Assembly (NCBI RefSeq): GCF_964204865.1
Contig: NC_135262.1
Location: 10,106,001 to 10,170,000, forward strand
Direction of reading: 5' to 3'
From: Styela clava
Taxonomy: Eukaryota > Chordata > Ascidiacea > Stolidobranchia > Styelidae
Length of the DNA: 64,000 bases
Each line of letters begins with the position of its first letter. The first letter of the stretch is position 1. The notes under the pieces are model-generated. The model ran no database searches. It was not told where the DNA came from and worked only from the letters and a program-made list of their open reading frames with translations. The translations under genes were made by a program, and so were the position numbers. Positions 12,901 to 23,963 of the stretch are shown here, piece by piece.

Positions 12901-15900
12901 TGCGATGCAGTAGTTGTAGATCTAATGTGTATAGTGAAAGATTTTTTCTCTCATGTATTGTGTAAAATTAAAAATGTAATATGACACATGTTACATTAAA
13001 ATTAACCTCAATTTGATGAGATTCGAAAAATCGTTAATACATTAAAATATACAAGTAAAATTCGTTGATATGTTATAAAAAAAAATAATTTTGTAGCCAA
13101 GGATATTTCTCTAAATTACAAATGTGCAACAAGAGAAGCGGCAAATATATCCATTATTGCCATGTTCGGCGGTAATAAATTTTTTGTTCACATTCAGTGT
13201 CAAAACACGGAAAGACTGTTTTGTTTTAAATATGCTCTTGCTCACTTACTCTATGGAATGTTTCATCCCTGAGTCTGTCTACATTAGTAAAATAGACCAA
13301 TTGAATGAAAGGCGTTGCTGTAGACTGGTCGTATTCGAGGTCTCGAAAGCTGTAAAACAAACGAAGATTATGTAAGAATTAAAATCTAGTGTTGTTTTAT
13401 TGTTTATGTTCAATAGACACGGGTTTTCAATATCTCTATCTTTTATATCTGTGAGGTATCGTTTATCATGGATGAGCTGATGGGTTATATTTTTGTACTG
13501 TATTTGGATTAATCTCTTCTGGAGACCAACATAAATTGTGTCCAACTATCGCACGTTAACCGTACGTAGTAAGAAAATGCAATGATTCTACTACAAAATT
13601 GATAAAACCCGAAAAACTTTATTCGAATGAACGGATGAGTACAAATATATCTTAGAGACGTCGCCGCCCTGAAGCGCTGCTCAAGTTGCTGGAGCAATAG
13701 TCATTCTTGGACACAAGGTGCATGTACGGATCTTTTTGATAAATTGTTGTTATTTCGTTTGCTTATCCCGCGACCCATCGATTTTATTGCTGATTTACTT
13801 AAAGTTGTAAAGTGTCGATAGGCACTAAAAAGCTATTACCAAATGCTGTAACATTTGGTGCTAAGCCAAAGTCTTACTGTTATGGTGCGACTGGATTTGT
13901 ATTACTGATTCTTCGAATATTTTGAGTGATCAGGTTACAGATTCCATTGTAGCCGGTTGGGTGCAAATGTCCGTCGGCTTAAGTGCATATATATATGTTC
14001 AATTTCCGCAGGTGCAATCGATATGGGATTGCTGAAATCCGTAGGTGCGAATGTGCGTGGGCGCGAGCTTTCCTAATGAAGTCCAACACAATTGAAGAAA
14101 CTGACGGCACAAAATGTCCAATGATACCGATGAATTTAAAATATTTGCCGCCGTTAACAAAACTGTCCATATTTTTCCTGCAACCATGGTTGGCAGAAAT
14201 ACGAAGTCTATCGTTGTTTTAGCACGGTTACTGACAAACTTGTTTGCGCATTCTTAATCAGAAAAGGTTCTATTAGATTTTGACGACATTAATTGCCAAT
14301 ACAATATGCACATAAAATATGACTGCGTTCTATAATATATACAATTATTTGGCACGTGGAATGTGGGCTCTGCAGTAATCGAGTCTATTCTTTTGAATAG
14401 TGAGTACGATTCGGAGACAAGTTGAAAAAATCGCTACCTATATATAAAACAGGGCTAGGATAGGCAGTTTGATCAGGAATTCGGTTTCCATGTAGATCTG
14501 TCCACATTTTCAGGAAATGAGTCACTACTACTCGGATATGAACATTTCTTGTATGACGGAGTCTACACAAACACCTTACAGTGGCTCCATTGCTTGATTC
14601 AGTCGATATGTTAAAAGAGTGTTTTAAGAAGTAGAAAACGGTTTCGAAAAAAATTTCCTTGTGTGCAACCTATGATCCCCCGACTATAATTGACCGTTAG
14701 CGTGGCTTCATTGTACTCATAAAAACAAATCCATATATGCTCATGATTCATTGTAATTCGTCGCCAACATTTGGTGGCTTTTGACAACAGTCAACCAATA
14801 GCCAGGGATGATTTAAATCATCTTTTTATGGTGTTTCGAAATTTCTATAAAGTTATCCTGCCTGTCGGTGTGACGACGGCACTTGTTAAGCTTGCAACGC
14901 CTGGATTCTAGTAGGAGGGACATATTTAATGTTGATGTAGGAACGCATGATAAACAACTTTAAAAGCGTTACACAAAGATGTCTCTCAATTTTGAGATTC
15001 CTGAATGGATAACTGATAGAATAGTTAAAGCAGTTTGGATTATGAACTTCTCGAAAAGAAAGGCAAAAAACTCGCGTTCAGTGCCATGAAAACATTCATA
15101 AAGGGCAAACAATCGTCTTGGCATAGAAAACAAAGATATGATTCATTTCGATGTAACAACCTTCTGTTGTTTTAGAAGCAAATCCTGAGGACGAACAGCA
15201 AACGGGTTCATGGTACATCCGTAGTTACATCACCGTGCAATGTTCTAGAAGTGGCGCAACATCATCCAAGACGTGGTCGGCGTAAACAAAATTATGTCCA
15301 ATATTATGCATCCAGTTAAGATAGGTGTATTTGTATTCCACCCAGTGTCGCTAATAGTATATCTATAGCATATTGCATGCATATCCATTAAACTCGGAGA
15401 AACGGGAGTTTTCGTGTCTCCCAACAATTTAGAAAAACGATCCGTGCGTCCAACCCTGGTCCAATAAAGTCGAAAATATTAGCGCTGGTGCTGTCTTGCT
15501 GGTACAAATTGATCACGTGTTGAAGTGGTTAAAATATTCTAGAATTTCAGTATCTATCTTTTGTGCACATGCTGGTAGTATTCGCATTTATCTTATGGCG
15601 CAGGAAAGTTTGAGATGTAGTCATTCTTTAATGTCACAATGATTTGAAACGAAGACCCGTTTAGGTTATAGCAATTCGATATAATATATTGCTCGTGGGT
15701 TGCTTGCTAGTGTTTCCGTTTTGGTGATTTCAGCGGAAATGAAAGCAGCATAATCGTATTTTGGTAACGAGAATAGATATTTCCTAGTTGAGAACACGCC
15801 CGCCATGATTCGCGAATTAAAAAACAAAATGCAATATATGTAATTTCCAATTTTGAATTATTTTATTGAAACATTTTGAAATTTCAATTTTTTATTCATT

Positions 15901-18900
15901 TTGTGCCCCAATCCAAACCGCTCTCATGGCATGATCTATGTTTGCCATAACGTAGATACGTCACTGGGATTTTCCTATGTGTATATCAATATTCATTTTC
16001 CGCATTTTCCTGAGAGGATTTTATTTATTTTAAATCCCAAATTGAAATCGTCGGTTGCCTATGTTTTAATTTAAGTGATAATTTTAATATCAAACACTCG
16101 AATGCGTATAATTATAAAATCTACAGTCATCTACCTACTAATACACATACGCTGGTTTAATATCAATATTTTTGGCTGTACAGGGTGTCTCAAAAGTAAG
16201 TATACACTTTTAATTTTGATTTGCATTTCAGGTACTCATCATAGAGCGTTCATTTCTTCAGAAAACATAGTATGGATAAGTAGTAAAATTTAGGTATCGT
16301 TTTCATTTTTGTCAACCCGCAGAATAACGAGGAGATTAACCGGCGAAATGAGGTGCAATATTGCTGTTTGGCAAGAAGCATATAAATTAGTAAAGCAAAC
16401 TCAGCACCTCTATAGATAATTTGGAATTAATTCGGCTCCGATTGTTTTCCTACGCGCGTCCGCTCCACGGTCTTCCTAATATTTATGCATCAACTACAGA
16501 TTCGGTTTCTATAAATTTACGATAAATTGCATGAATTGTTCGCTGTGTAGGAGCCGAATTAATTTCAAATTTTTTGGTAAAGAGTTTACCTTACTGATTT
16601 ATATGATTTTTGCCAACCTGCAATTTTGCACCTCGTTTTTGTGTTAATCTCCTAATCATTATGTGGGTTATTGAAAAATGCAAACAATACCTAAATTTTA
16701 CTACTTATGCATACTATGTATCCTGCCTGAATAAAATATATGCTCCATGATGAGGACCTGGAAAGAAAATCAAAATTAAAAGTGTATACATACTTTTGAG
16801 ACTTAACCTGTATTATTCGAATCGTGTTACCCATCTCATTAGTTTGTTTTTAAATGGACTGGAAATAGCTGTACTTTATTTAACAAATTACATTCCCACA
16901 CTTCATCTTTGCAAAGTCTGTCTCCGCTAAACAGCGTTCAGTTTAGAATCCTTTGTCTCAAGTCCAGCAAAAAGGCCTTACACAAAAACAAACAACAGCC
17001 CGTGGCTCCAACTAAAGGCAATGACTGACCGGAATCAATTTTTTGCAATTAGTTTCTTTTCAAGCGTTAAAGGCATGAGTTAAGTCGCTAGATATATGCT
17101 ATTAAAATTTCACAATGTTACATACCTTATGTCCGCATTGAAATCGTTTTGTATCAACAGGAATCTATCAAATCCAAATTCCTAAACATTTGAACATAGT
17201 ATTTCCAGTTAGTATGTGCGGAACTTCAGGGTTTATATAAATATCTCAGTTTCACTATTTTATACTATCACTTTAACTGATCTTAGTGTAAGCATGTCAT
17301 TTTTCTCTGCAGGTCCGCATTTTTTTATTTCCTAGTACAGGAGTGTGCAACACACTGCGCGCCAAACCATTCTTTGTGGCGTTTGCCAACAGTCGGATTT
17401 TTACCCACCAAGCAAAAAATCCTAATCTGTCAATTTATGTTTGCAAAGCTCACTTGGGTTAAAATATATAACTTTTTTTTGCTTTTGTCGTTGCGTTGGA
17501 TCTTTCGTCGTTTTGCCCGGTGCCTTCAATACTCTAAGGCTAAGCAGTCAGCTTTCTAATCCTATTTTGCTAGTCTAGTGAGAATAATATATTTTCCGTG
17601 TACACTGAACATCTAAATCTTTTGTGTGGCCCAGCTAAATTTCTTAAGTTGGTTATATGGCTTACCGACAAAAATGTTGCACACCCCCGCCTAGTAGTTT
17701 CAAAATATGAAGTATACTATGACATTCGGAGCGCATTTCCACATTATTAACATATATGGCTATTCCTGTTTTTGTTATAATTACTATCTGAAATAAAGTA
17801 CAGCATTAAATTATTCCAGCTCAAAAGATTTTGTACAATTTGCAAGCTTTAAATTTATTTCAAAATACATTGTCATGTATATAGACAAATAGTACCGGCA
17901 AAGGGGACTAGCTCCATCAGTCTAGTTTTTGTGAATCAGGTCTCTGCCTGAATATTGGAACTATATTAAACATGAAAACTGTTTGAAGTTTTGTTTCATG
18001 GCTTTCAGTTTTTCGCTAATTTTAAGAGAACAATTTTTTGTACACTATTTAATAACAGACGTTTTAAAGTTCTTACCGTTGATATGATTGAATTTGCGCT
18101 CGTCATAAACGGACTTCCAGTTCCGGTGTTATATGCAAATGAGTTGGTATTTAAAGCATTTATAGCAGTTCTATCGCCTGCATCAATATTCCCCAGTGCA
18201 TCGTCCGGTATATTTCCTGAAAGTAAAGATAAAAAATTACGAATGCTAACTATCCTTCATTTAAGGGCATTACATGGCTATGTTTATTCACAAATCTCAA
18301 AGAGAATCGAAAATAGTACAATTTTGTGTATAATCAAATTCTGAACAGCTTATGATACTAACCAACGAGATACAAAAGGACTTTCCAGTGAATGCGTAGG
18401 AACAAGGTTTAAGCCGAAACACAGCATTGCAAAAAAAATAGTTAGGCAATGTTTAACATATTATTAACAATTTTAAAAAAGCTACTTTGAAATGATTAAG
18501 AATAAATTTTAAAAAATACAAACATAAAACGGAAGATTCATATTTATGATATTTTTTGGCACTCCAGAAGTATATGTACCAATATGGAGGTAACTAATTT
18601 TGTTAGCCTATACTTTACATCAATTTCTGTAAATTGACGGAAGCCCATGGGCAGGGGCTATATTCACTTGGCTAACACAAACAGTCCCCGAACTCGTAAT
18701 AGAACAGAAATAAGAAAAATTAGAATAAAATTATGGCCTGATCCTACAACCTGGTACACATACTACGGGAATACCTATTTTTACTATGACTAAATAATGT
18801 AGACTCTTACACCGAAATCCTTGCATAGAATTTGAAATAAGTATTGTGATATAAAACCCAGGGCTGAATGTCGATGGCGAAAAGCGCAGCCTCTAGATTT

Positions 18901-19096
18901 ACGAAAGAGATGTGAATAGAATATTAGTTAACATTTTTCATAATTACCTCTTGAATTATTTCTATGCATTTCTTTGTGATTTTCTAATATTGTCAAAACG
19001 TTATGTTTTATATATTTACTTACCGCCACTTTTACACAGGTCAAAGCACAAATACAGCAACACAAGTTTGAGACAGCTGTGAATAACAGTATACAT
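3905..19096 (-). CDS. Secreted/surface protein: signal peptide, two copies of an unrecognised domain, three EGF-like modules (15 exons, 3' end not found)
   Basis: Minus-strand exons in order: 19024-19096, 18077-18216, 17122-17181, 12664-12837, 11031-11131, 10662-10744, 10242-10340, 9192-9284, 8811-8962, 8155-8216, 7249-7357, 5701-5868, 5019-5152, 4440-4531, 3905-3991. Every junction keeps the frame and no exon has an internal stop. Exon 1 supplies the start Met and a hydrophobic signal peptide. Exons 2-6 encode about 185 residues, exons 7 and 8 one EGF-like module each, exons 9-14 a second version of the same ~190-240-residue region, and exon 15 a third EGF. The later exons of the two units match in order, phase (0-0, 0-2, 2-1, then 1-1 EGF) and local sequence. 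I do not recognise the repeated domain; it looks beta-rich with few cysteines. The third donor is the weakest call: gtaac at 17117-17121 was preferred to the adjacent gtatgt because it alone keeps the frame. The likely role is extracellular binding or adhesion. Confidence 0.75.
4440..4531 (-). CDS. Exon 14: end of unit B, phases 2-1
   Basis: It encodes DAGSQIADSELIDVMG and then CYADYACSSLPKVF. It matches exon 6 (10662-10744) in phase and pattern (D-x-G-x-x-(I/M), then an aliphatic helix-like run ending near YAD), and both are followed by an EGF exon. Confidence 0.75.
6199..6610 (+). mobile_element. Dispersed non-autonomous element, diverged copy inside the EGF-protein gene
   Basis: It shares the cttatcgatc/gatcggtaag hairpin start, the TGTC-rich tract, the cgcgatatctcacgaaag core, and an end resembling gatcggtaagtcggcggtctctg. 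It carries an extra segment (about 6410-6540) absent from the 2800-3106 copy. It lies in the intron between exons 12 and 11. Confidence 0.6.
9192..9284 (-). CDS. EGF-like module exon, second EGF (exon 8)
   Basis: Phase 1-1 exon of 93 bases reading CYQGNVITL, then ICECAMGYGGVTC, with the EGF C-x-C and the Gly-Tyr-Gly-Gly turn. It joins exon 9 in frame through a split Lys codon. Confidence 0.85.
10242..10340 (-). CDS. EGF-like module exon, first EGF (exon 7)
   Basis: Phase 1-1 exon of 99 bases reading CNNGDVETL, then VCRCYPSAFGNTC. The cysteine spacing is EGF-like. It follows directly on unit A and precedes a second EGF exon of the same phase, so the pair probably arose by exon duplication. 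Confidence 0.85.
11716..11844 (-). mobile_element. Deleted copy of the ~215-bp TIR MITE family
   Basis: It opens with ggtaatcccgtatagagtgt and continues gtaccaggttaggcttaagc, then jumps to a segment ending gaagtgcc. These correspond to the two ends of the elements at 18558-18775 and 19557-19764, with internal loss. It lies in the intron between exons 5 and 4. Confidence 0.5.
12838..17121. other. 4.3-kb intron of the EGF-protein gene
   Basis: The largest intron in the gene, between exons 3 and 4. Its one clearly delimited feature is the fold-back transposon at 16181-16810. The stretch 13,500-15,700 is slightly richer in G+C and may be an old decayed mobile element, but I could not recognise a domain. 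No exon with matching phases was found in it. Confidence 0.5.
16181..16810. mobile_element. Non-autonomous Tc1/mariner-type fold-back element
   Basis: The ends are cagggtgtctcaaaagtaag and the inverted cttttgagacttaacctg, flanked by TA on both sides (16179-16180 and 16811-16812), the target dinucleotide of the IS630-Tc1-mariner superfamily. The left ~250 bases are an imperfect inverted copy of the right ~250, so the transcript could form a long hairpin. The centre, read on the minus strand, still resembles the N-terminal helix-turn-helix part of such a transposase (NSAPTQRTIHAIYRKF and a broken GRPWSGRA motif). The catalytic domain is gone. The element sits in an intron. Confidence 0.85.
18077..18216 (-). 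CDS. Exon 2: start of the mature protein and of unit A, phases 1-0
   Basis: It encodes 46 residues rich in Asn, Thr and Ala, ending SPFMTSANSIIST. The corresponding part of unit B is split over exons 9-11, where SSPFPIM sits at the matching place. The acceptor is ctttcag and the donor gtaaga. The long plus-strand open frame over this exon is its shadow. Confidence 0.7.
18558..18775 (+). mobile_element. ~218-bp TIR MITE, plus orientation
   Basis: The ends ggcactccagaagtatatgt and, inverted, ggtattcccgtagtatgtgt form imperfect ~24-base terminal inverted repeats. The body contains the tatattcacttggctaacac motif. Relatives occur at 19557-19764 (inverted), 21772-21933, 24874-25035 and 11716-11844. 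Confidence 0.7.
19024..19096 (-). CDS. Exon 1: start codon and signal peptide of the EGF protein
   Basis: From ATG (19094-19096, minus strand) it reads MYTVIHSCLKLVLLYLCFDL then CKSG, a hydrophobic leader of the expected length. It ends in phase 1 at cggtaagtaaat and joins exon 2 in frame. It lies between two inverted copies of one MITE family (18558-18775 and 19557-19764). Confidence 0.7.
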
Positions 19097-19124
19097 TTTC
19101 TTGTCAATTGCTACAACTGAATTT

Positions 19125-19450
19125 ACCCAAACGTTAGTAGTTTCGAAGGTTTATTAGAAGATTCTAACGTAGGCACAAATAATGTATAAATAACGTAGTC
19201 TTTTAAAATATATTAATAAATATATAAGGATTTCCGGTTATGAGTCATTTTCCACATCCTATTTCAATGAATAAACTGCGGAAATCTGTTCCATTATTTT
19301 CATCAGGTACATTCCCATTATTGGTTTCTTTTTATATCGCAATTAGTCCCTTGTAAGATACAGACCAGAAGTAAGTTACCCAATCCTATAGAATTGGACT
19401 GGAAAACGGATAGGCACAAACATTGTGAATAATGTAGTATGACTCACGTT
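19125..19450 (+). repeat. Dispersed repeat shared with 985-1750, upstream of the EGF-protein start
   Basis: Matches 985-1750 in the same orientation through gaagattctaacgtaggcac, gagtcattttcc and aacattgtgaataatgtagtatg. It occupies what should be the promoter or 5' UTR of the EGF-protein gene, and no TATA box is evident. Confidence 0.55.
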
Positions 19451-19556
19451 TCCACATTCTGTTAATTAAACACGTAAACATATAGCTTCTAAGTATTTTA
19501 TAATTCTCAGTATACGCGACCTATATATTATTAATTTAATTTTATGCAACTATTGC

Positions 19557-19764
19557 GGTACTCCCGTAGTATGTGTGCCAGGTTAGGGTTAGGCCCTAAT
19601 TTTATTTTTCCTTATTTTAGTTCTATTACAAGTTCGGAACTGTCTGTGTTAGCCAACTAAATATACCCCCTACTCATAGTTTTCGGCACCTTTACAGAAC
19701 TTGATGTAAATTAGGCAAACAAAATTAGTTACCTCCATATTGGTACACATACTTCTGGAGTGCC
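19557..19764 (-). mobile_element. ~208-bp TIR MITE, minus orientation
   Basis: It starts ggtactcccgtagtatgtgt and ends acacatacttctggagtgcc. This is the reverse complement of the element at 18558-18775 with moderate divergence, and the two form an inverted pair around exon 1 of the EGF-protein gene. Confidence 0.7.
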
Positions 19765-20102
19765 CATTGAGCTTGTTCATGGGCTAATAACATGGCATTT
19801 GCGAGTGCAGTGTCTTTGTTACCGGATAATTTTATTGTGATATTAATAGTTACTAACTTCATTATATGACAAAATTAAAATACGGATAGACGGTGAGATA
19901 TTGAATGCTATTTTAAACATATACAATTGTTTACACTTTTTGTGAATCTGCAAAGGTCATATAGATTGTCCCACAAATCCCGAAGTTTATTACTCTCATC
20001 AGTTACGTACCTCAATACTGTTAGAAAGCGTTGGTCGTTCAACGTTTAATTCTGTTATTTCTTTTTTTATTGAAAAACTTTTTGAAACTCCTAACCTATG
20101 TG

Positions 20103-20405
20103 ACTTGGTGGCCTAATAGTTAATGCGATAGACGTAGCTATGATGGCATCGCAAGTTACACATTTCGGTTTCAAAGCGTATCGCCCGTGGTAGGTAATAA
20201 AGAACTTAATTTGAGAAACATTTATGACAATTAAAAAAGAATAAAAATTAGTTTAACCGGGTCAATATTGAGGTCTGTGTCATCAGACCAACTCGAATAA
20301 TTTTTTTAAACACTGAGGCACCGTTGAAAAATTCTACTATGGAATTTTCTGTGATCTAAGCACGTGTTTATTTTGCTCGACGGTTAATCCAGCCCTGGCC
20401 CAGCC
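20103..20405 (+). mobile_element. tRNA-derived SINE
   Basis: The head has an A-box-like tggcctaatagttaatgcg and a B-box-like ggtttcaaagc at tRNA-like spacing. The body includes a cgggtcaatattgaggtctg segment and ends with the ggttaatccagccctggcc motif. Body fragments without the head recur at 39515-39672 and 60170-60310. It is not a functional tRNA because the arms do not pair. Confidence 0.6.
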
Positions 20406-20861
20406 GCTCCAGTCACAACTTCTATCATGATCTTCTACTCCGTAACATCTCGATTGTGCTTCTCGCCCTCCCCCTTACTACTTACCTATTTGCAGCTACT
20501 CATCCTTTCTATACACTCCAGAGCCCAGTATTCAAATACTTAACGGAACCTGATTGTACGGCTGATGAAAACATGAAATGCGTGGAGTATCACAAACCAA
20601 ATTTGTTATATACCAATGTGACTCGATAGTTGAGGTGTTTCTCATTGGTATTCCAGTATTTTGCGTCCTAAGTTTGAAAACTCTCAATTGTAAATTAACT
20701 CTTTGTGACTATAGAGATGGCGGAATCGAGTCCGGGTTCAATTACAGAATCGATTCTTCGCGGAATCGACTAGAATCGTTTCTGATGCATTGGAACCGAT
20801 TCTCGAGTGTAAAACTTGGATCGCAAACAATGTGTAACGTTGTGTGGCAATTCCTTCACAT

Positions 20862-23800
20862 ATATGTATAAACTGCTTTCTTTACCGCTATGTTGAGTTG
20901 CTACAACGCCGCAAGCTTCACTATTTATATTTTTTTCGCTAGAAGGCTTTTACGTTTATTTATTTCTAAAATCTTTGTAGGTTCTGAGGGATTCGATTTT
21001 TGTGTGATGTTGTCTCTTGTGACAGATTGGATACAAATACTACTGAGTTTTGGCCTCCTTGTTCGTCAATATATTTGAACATCGCTCTCTTGTTTCATTC
21101 CATATATATGGTATTGCTTATAGGTGGGTATGTTTTCCCGGTAATATATCGTGGAATGATATTCGGAATCGGATGGGAATCGAATACTTGTAAGTAGTCA
21201 TATTTAGCATCCTTATTTGTGACCACGAGTTTAAACTTATTGGGACTTTTCCCCGAGTCTTGTCTCAAGCTCATTGGTCTTTTCTGTAACCGAGTTGGTT
21301 ATCCGTATTCTTGAACTCCGCAAAATCTGAAATTTTAATTGGTGTTCTTACAAGCAATTCATGATATACAAAATGTTCCGCTGACCGAAAATCACTACCT
21401 TAGAGAGCTGTCACAATATTTCACAGTGTATTTGAAAACATTTGCAAATCAGTCGTCTTTTTGGGAAGAAAAATATATATTAAAGATTTACCTGCTATTT
21501 TGATAAATTCATGTTTTTAACTGTTGAATGAAACGTGAATTATTTATCAGAAATTTTAACCCACCTTCACATTCTCGGCTTTCATTAGAAAACGAAAGTA
21601 ATCGTTTTTAAGGAGCTTGAAATTTTGAGAGAGTACGACTGAGCAAAAATTTTCCAGAGCAAATGCATTGCAATGCTCCTTCAAATTTACACAGTTGATC
21701 ATGCTGGCAATTCTTTGCGTTGATACGAATGATTCAGGTCCCAAATCATTGGCAAGAAAGACAGCAATTCCATTTTACATCAAGTTATCTAAAGAGACTG
21801 AAATCTATGGGCAAGGGGATATATTCACTTGGCTAACACTGACAGCCCCCGAGCCTGCAATAGAACAAGAAAAAGGAAAATAAGAATAAAATATAGCCTG
21901 ATCCCAACGTGGTACCCATACTTCGGCACTACCGTCTTGCCTCTGTAGCGCCCAGATATGAAGCTTATTATTGGTTTCGCTGTTCTCGGGTGGAATCAGA
22001 AAATCTTACAAATAATATATATCAGCAAAATGCAGAAATTCATTCTCAATATAAAATCTCGTTTGCAGCTCAATCCGAAAAAAAAATTGGGTACTTCTGA
22101 AGTATGCATGGCAAGATGGCGGACAGCGGAACGTAGTGTGTCGTGGAATCGATATTCGAAATCGGATAAGAATCGAATACTTGTAAGTAGTCATACTTAG
22201 CATCCTTATTTGTGACCACGAATTTAAACTTATTGGGATTTTTCCCCGAGTCTTGTCTCAAGCTCATTGTTCTTTTCTGTAACCGAGATAGTTATTAATC
22301 GGATCCTTGAGCTCCGCAAAATCTAAAATTTCAATTGGTGTTCTTACAAGCAATTCATGATATACAAAATGTTCCGCTGACCGAAAATTACTACCTTACA
22401 GAGCTATCAAGACGTTTTCGAACTTACCAGCAGTAAGAGTGACCAATATATTCACAGAACGATATAAAGACGATAAAATCAAGGAAAAGTTTATGAAAAA
22501 TATTATTCCAATTGCATAGTTCGCTATTTGTCTCGAAATGAAATATTTTACTTGTAACACATTTTGAATTCGAAAAAACGGAAATAGGTTTTTATTTCAA
22601 TGTTTTGTCAATTTTTTATAGTAAAAGAATTTGTATAAAACAATGTATTCACTAAAACGTGATATAAGTGCAACGTACCAAACAGCCCAAATAAAACTTA
22701 AACAATGGGGTATTGGATATCATTCAAACTAGTAAAAACAAAACATAGGACTCACATTCTGGATCATGATAATTTTAGGCCTGATTTTATTCAATTGCAC
22801 AGAATTGCTGAAATTGAACTAAAATACAATTCTAGATTGGCCAATACCAAGTAGCAATCATGAAAATACTGTAAGTATATTATTAAATGGTTTTAAATTA
22901 TATTGATAAATCATACAGGTGTCAGTATTCCTGTAATGTCTTATTTGCACAGCCATTCATTTTCTTGTAAAAATGGAGGTAAATTGCAAAGGTAAGCATG
23001 TTCTGCCTAGAAAATTTTCGCTTAATATTTTTTGACGACGATCGTTGTATTGAAGCATAAGGATTTTGTTACTTTTCAGATATCCAGTTTTCAACATAGT
23101 AAAACTGGAACAATCACGACAATTAGTCATTTTTAGTCTTCTGAAATTTCCCCTTTTCATATAGCAGGTGTGTGGATTCGCTGCTTTTTGCAACTTTTTA
23201 ACGTATACGATATTATCAGTGGGAAAACGCCACCCAATAGAAACATTCCGCTGAGCAAAAACGAATATGTGTAAACTTGATATACATCGTACATATATCC
23301 TCCTATTAAAGGTCCTATGACACTGCCCAGTCCATTTCCAACTTCGAGATATCCAAAAGCAACAGTGAGTAGACCATCCCCAAACTGGTCAGCAACCACG
23401 ACTGGATAAATTGACCAATGTCCAAAAGCTGCTCCAACTAGACCACAGTAAACAGCATTCCATTCAAATGATGTTGCAAGAGGACTTAGGATAGTGAGTA
23501 CACCGGATGCAATTCTCAACGCTATAAATAAAGTTGGAGTATGTACACACTTAAATGCTGCAACGAAACCCCATAGAAAACGCCCCATCAGATTTGACAG
23601 TCCCATGATGGATACTAGAATCGCACCTGAAATGTAAAATAATTAAAAAATTGGTAGAACTATCACTAGACGAAACTATTTGGCATTTTGTAGTGTCAGT
23701 TTAACATATAATCTTACAAGTAAGTCTGTTGAATGCAATAATACGGTCGATAAACCAAAATGAAGAACCAATTAGAAATTTGGAAAATTCATTTTCGATT

Positions 23801-23963
23801 ATGGATTTCGATTCGTTATCTGAAATATAATATTTTTGTTTAAAGATTTATTTATCTTCCAATTTTATCTATAGATATCCTCGAATTTTTTATTTCTAAT
23901 CGCCATGAAAATTCACTCGTTTCAATCATTCAAATTTGTTTGGGGAATATTCTTCTGATACAG
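20862..23963 (+). repeat. 3,102-bp tandem duplication, left copy (distal to the transporter promoter)
   Basis: Identical to 23964-27065 except for about ten substitutions that I noticed. The junctions share only a 2-base microhomology (at). The unit contains the terminal coding exon of the transporter gene (23157-23626), a MITE fragment (21772-21933) and an older internal duplication (21145-21420 versus 22135-22410). Confidence 0.95.
23157..23626 (-). CDS. Transporter (MCT-like) terminal exon, distal copy
   Basis: After acceptor tttcag it reads AILVSIMGLSNLMGRFLWGF and continues through TM8-TM12 to a short basic tail (KSCKKQRIHTPAI) and a stop. It encodes the same residues as the copy at 26259-26728; the one difference I saw in the exon is a synonymous CTG/TTG leucine codon. 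Its splice acceptor is intact, so it can be used only if the nearer copy is skipped. A downstream minus-strand AATAAA lies near 22776. Confidence 0.85.

Noticed and set aside
17991..18344. 117-codon plus-strand frame
   Set aside because: Opposite-strand shadow of exon 2 of the EGF-protein gene, which has correct splice sites and phases on the minus strand.
21556..21744. 62-codon minus-strand frame ending at a donor-like site (also at 24658-24846)
   Set aside because: It has an upstream stop, no usable acceptor in frame and partial overlap with a MITE fragment. It appears twice only because of the 3.1-kb duplication.
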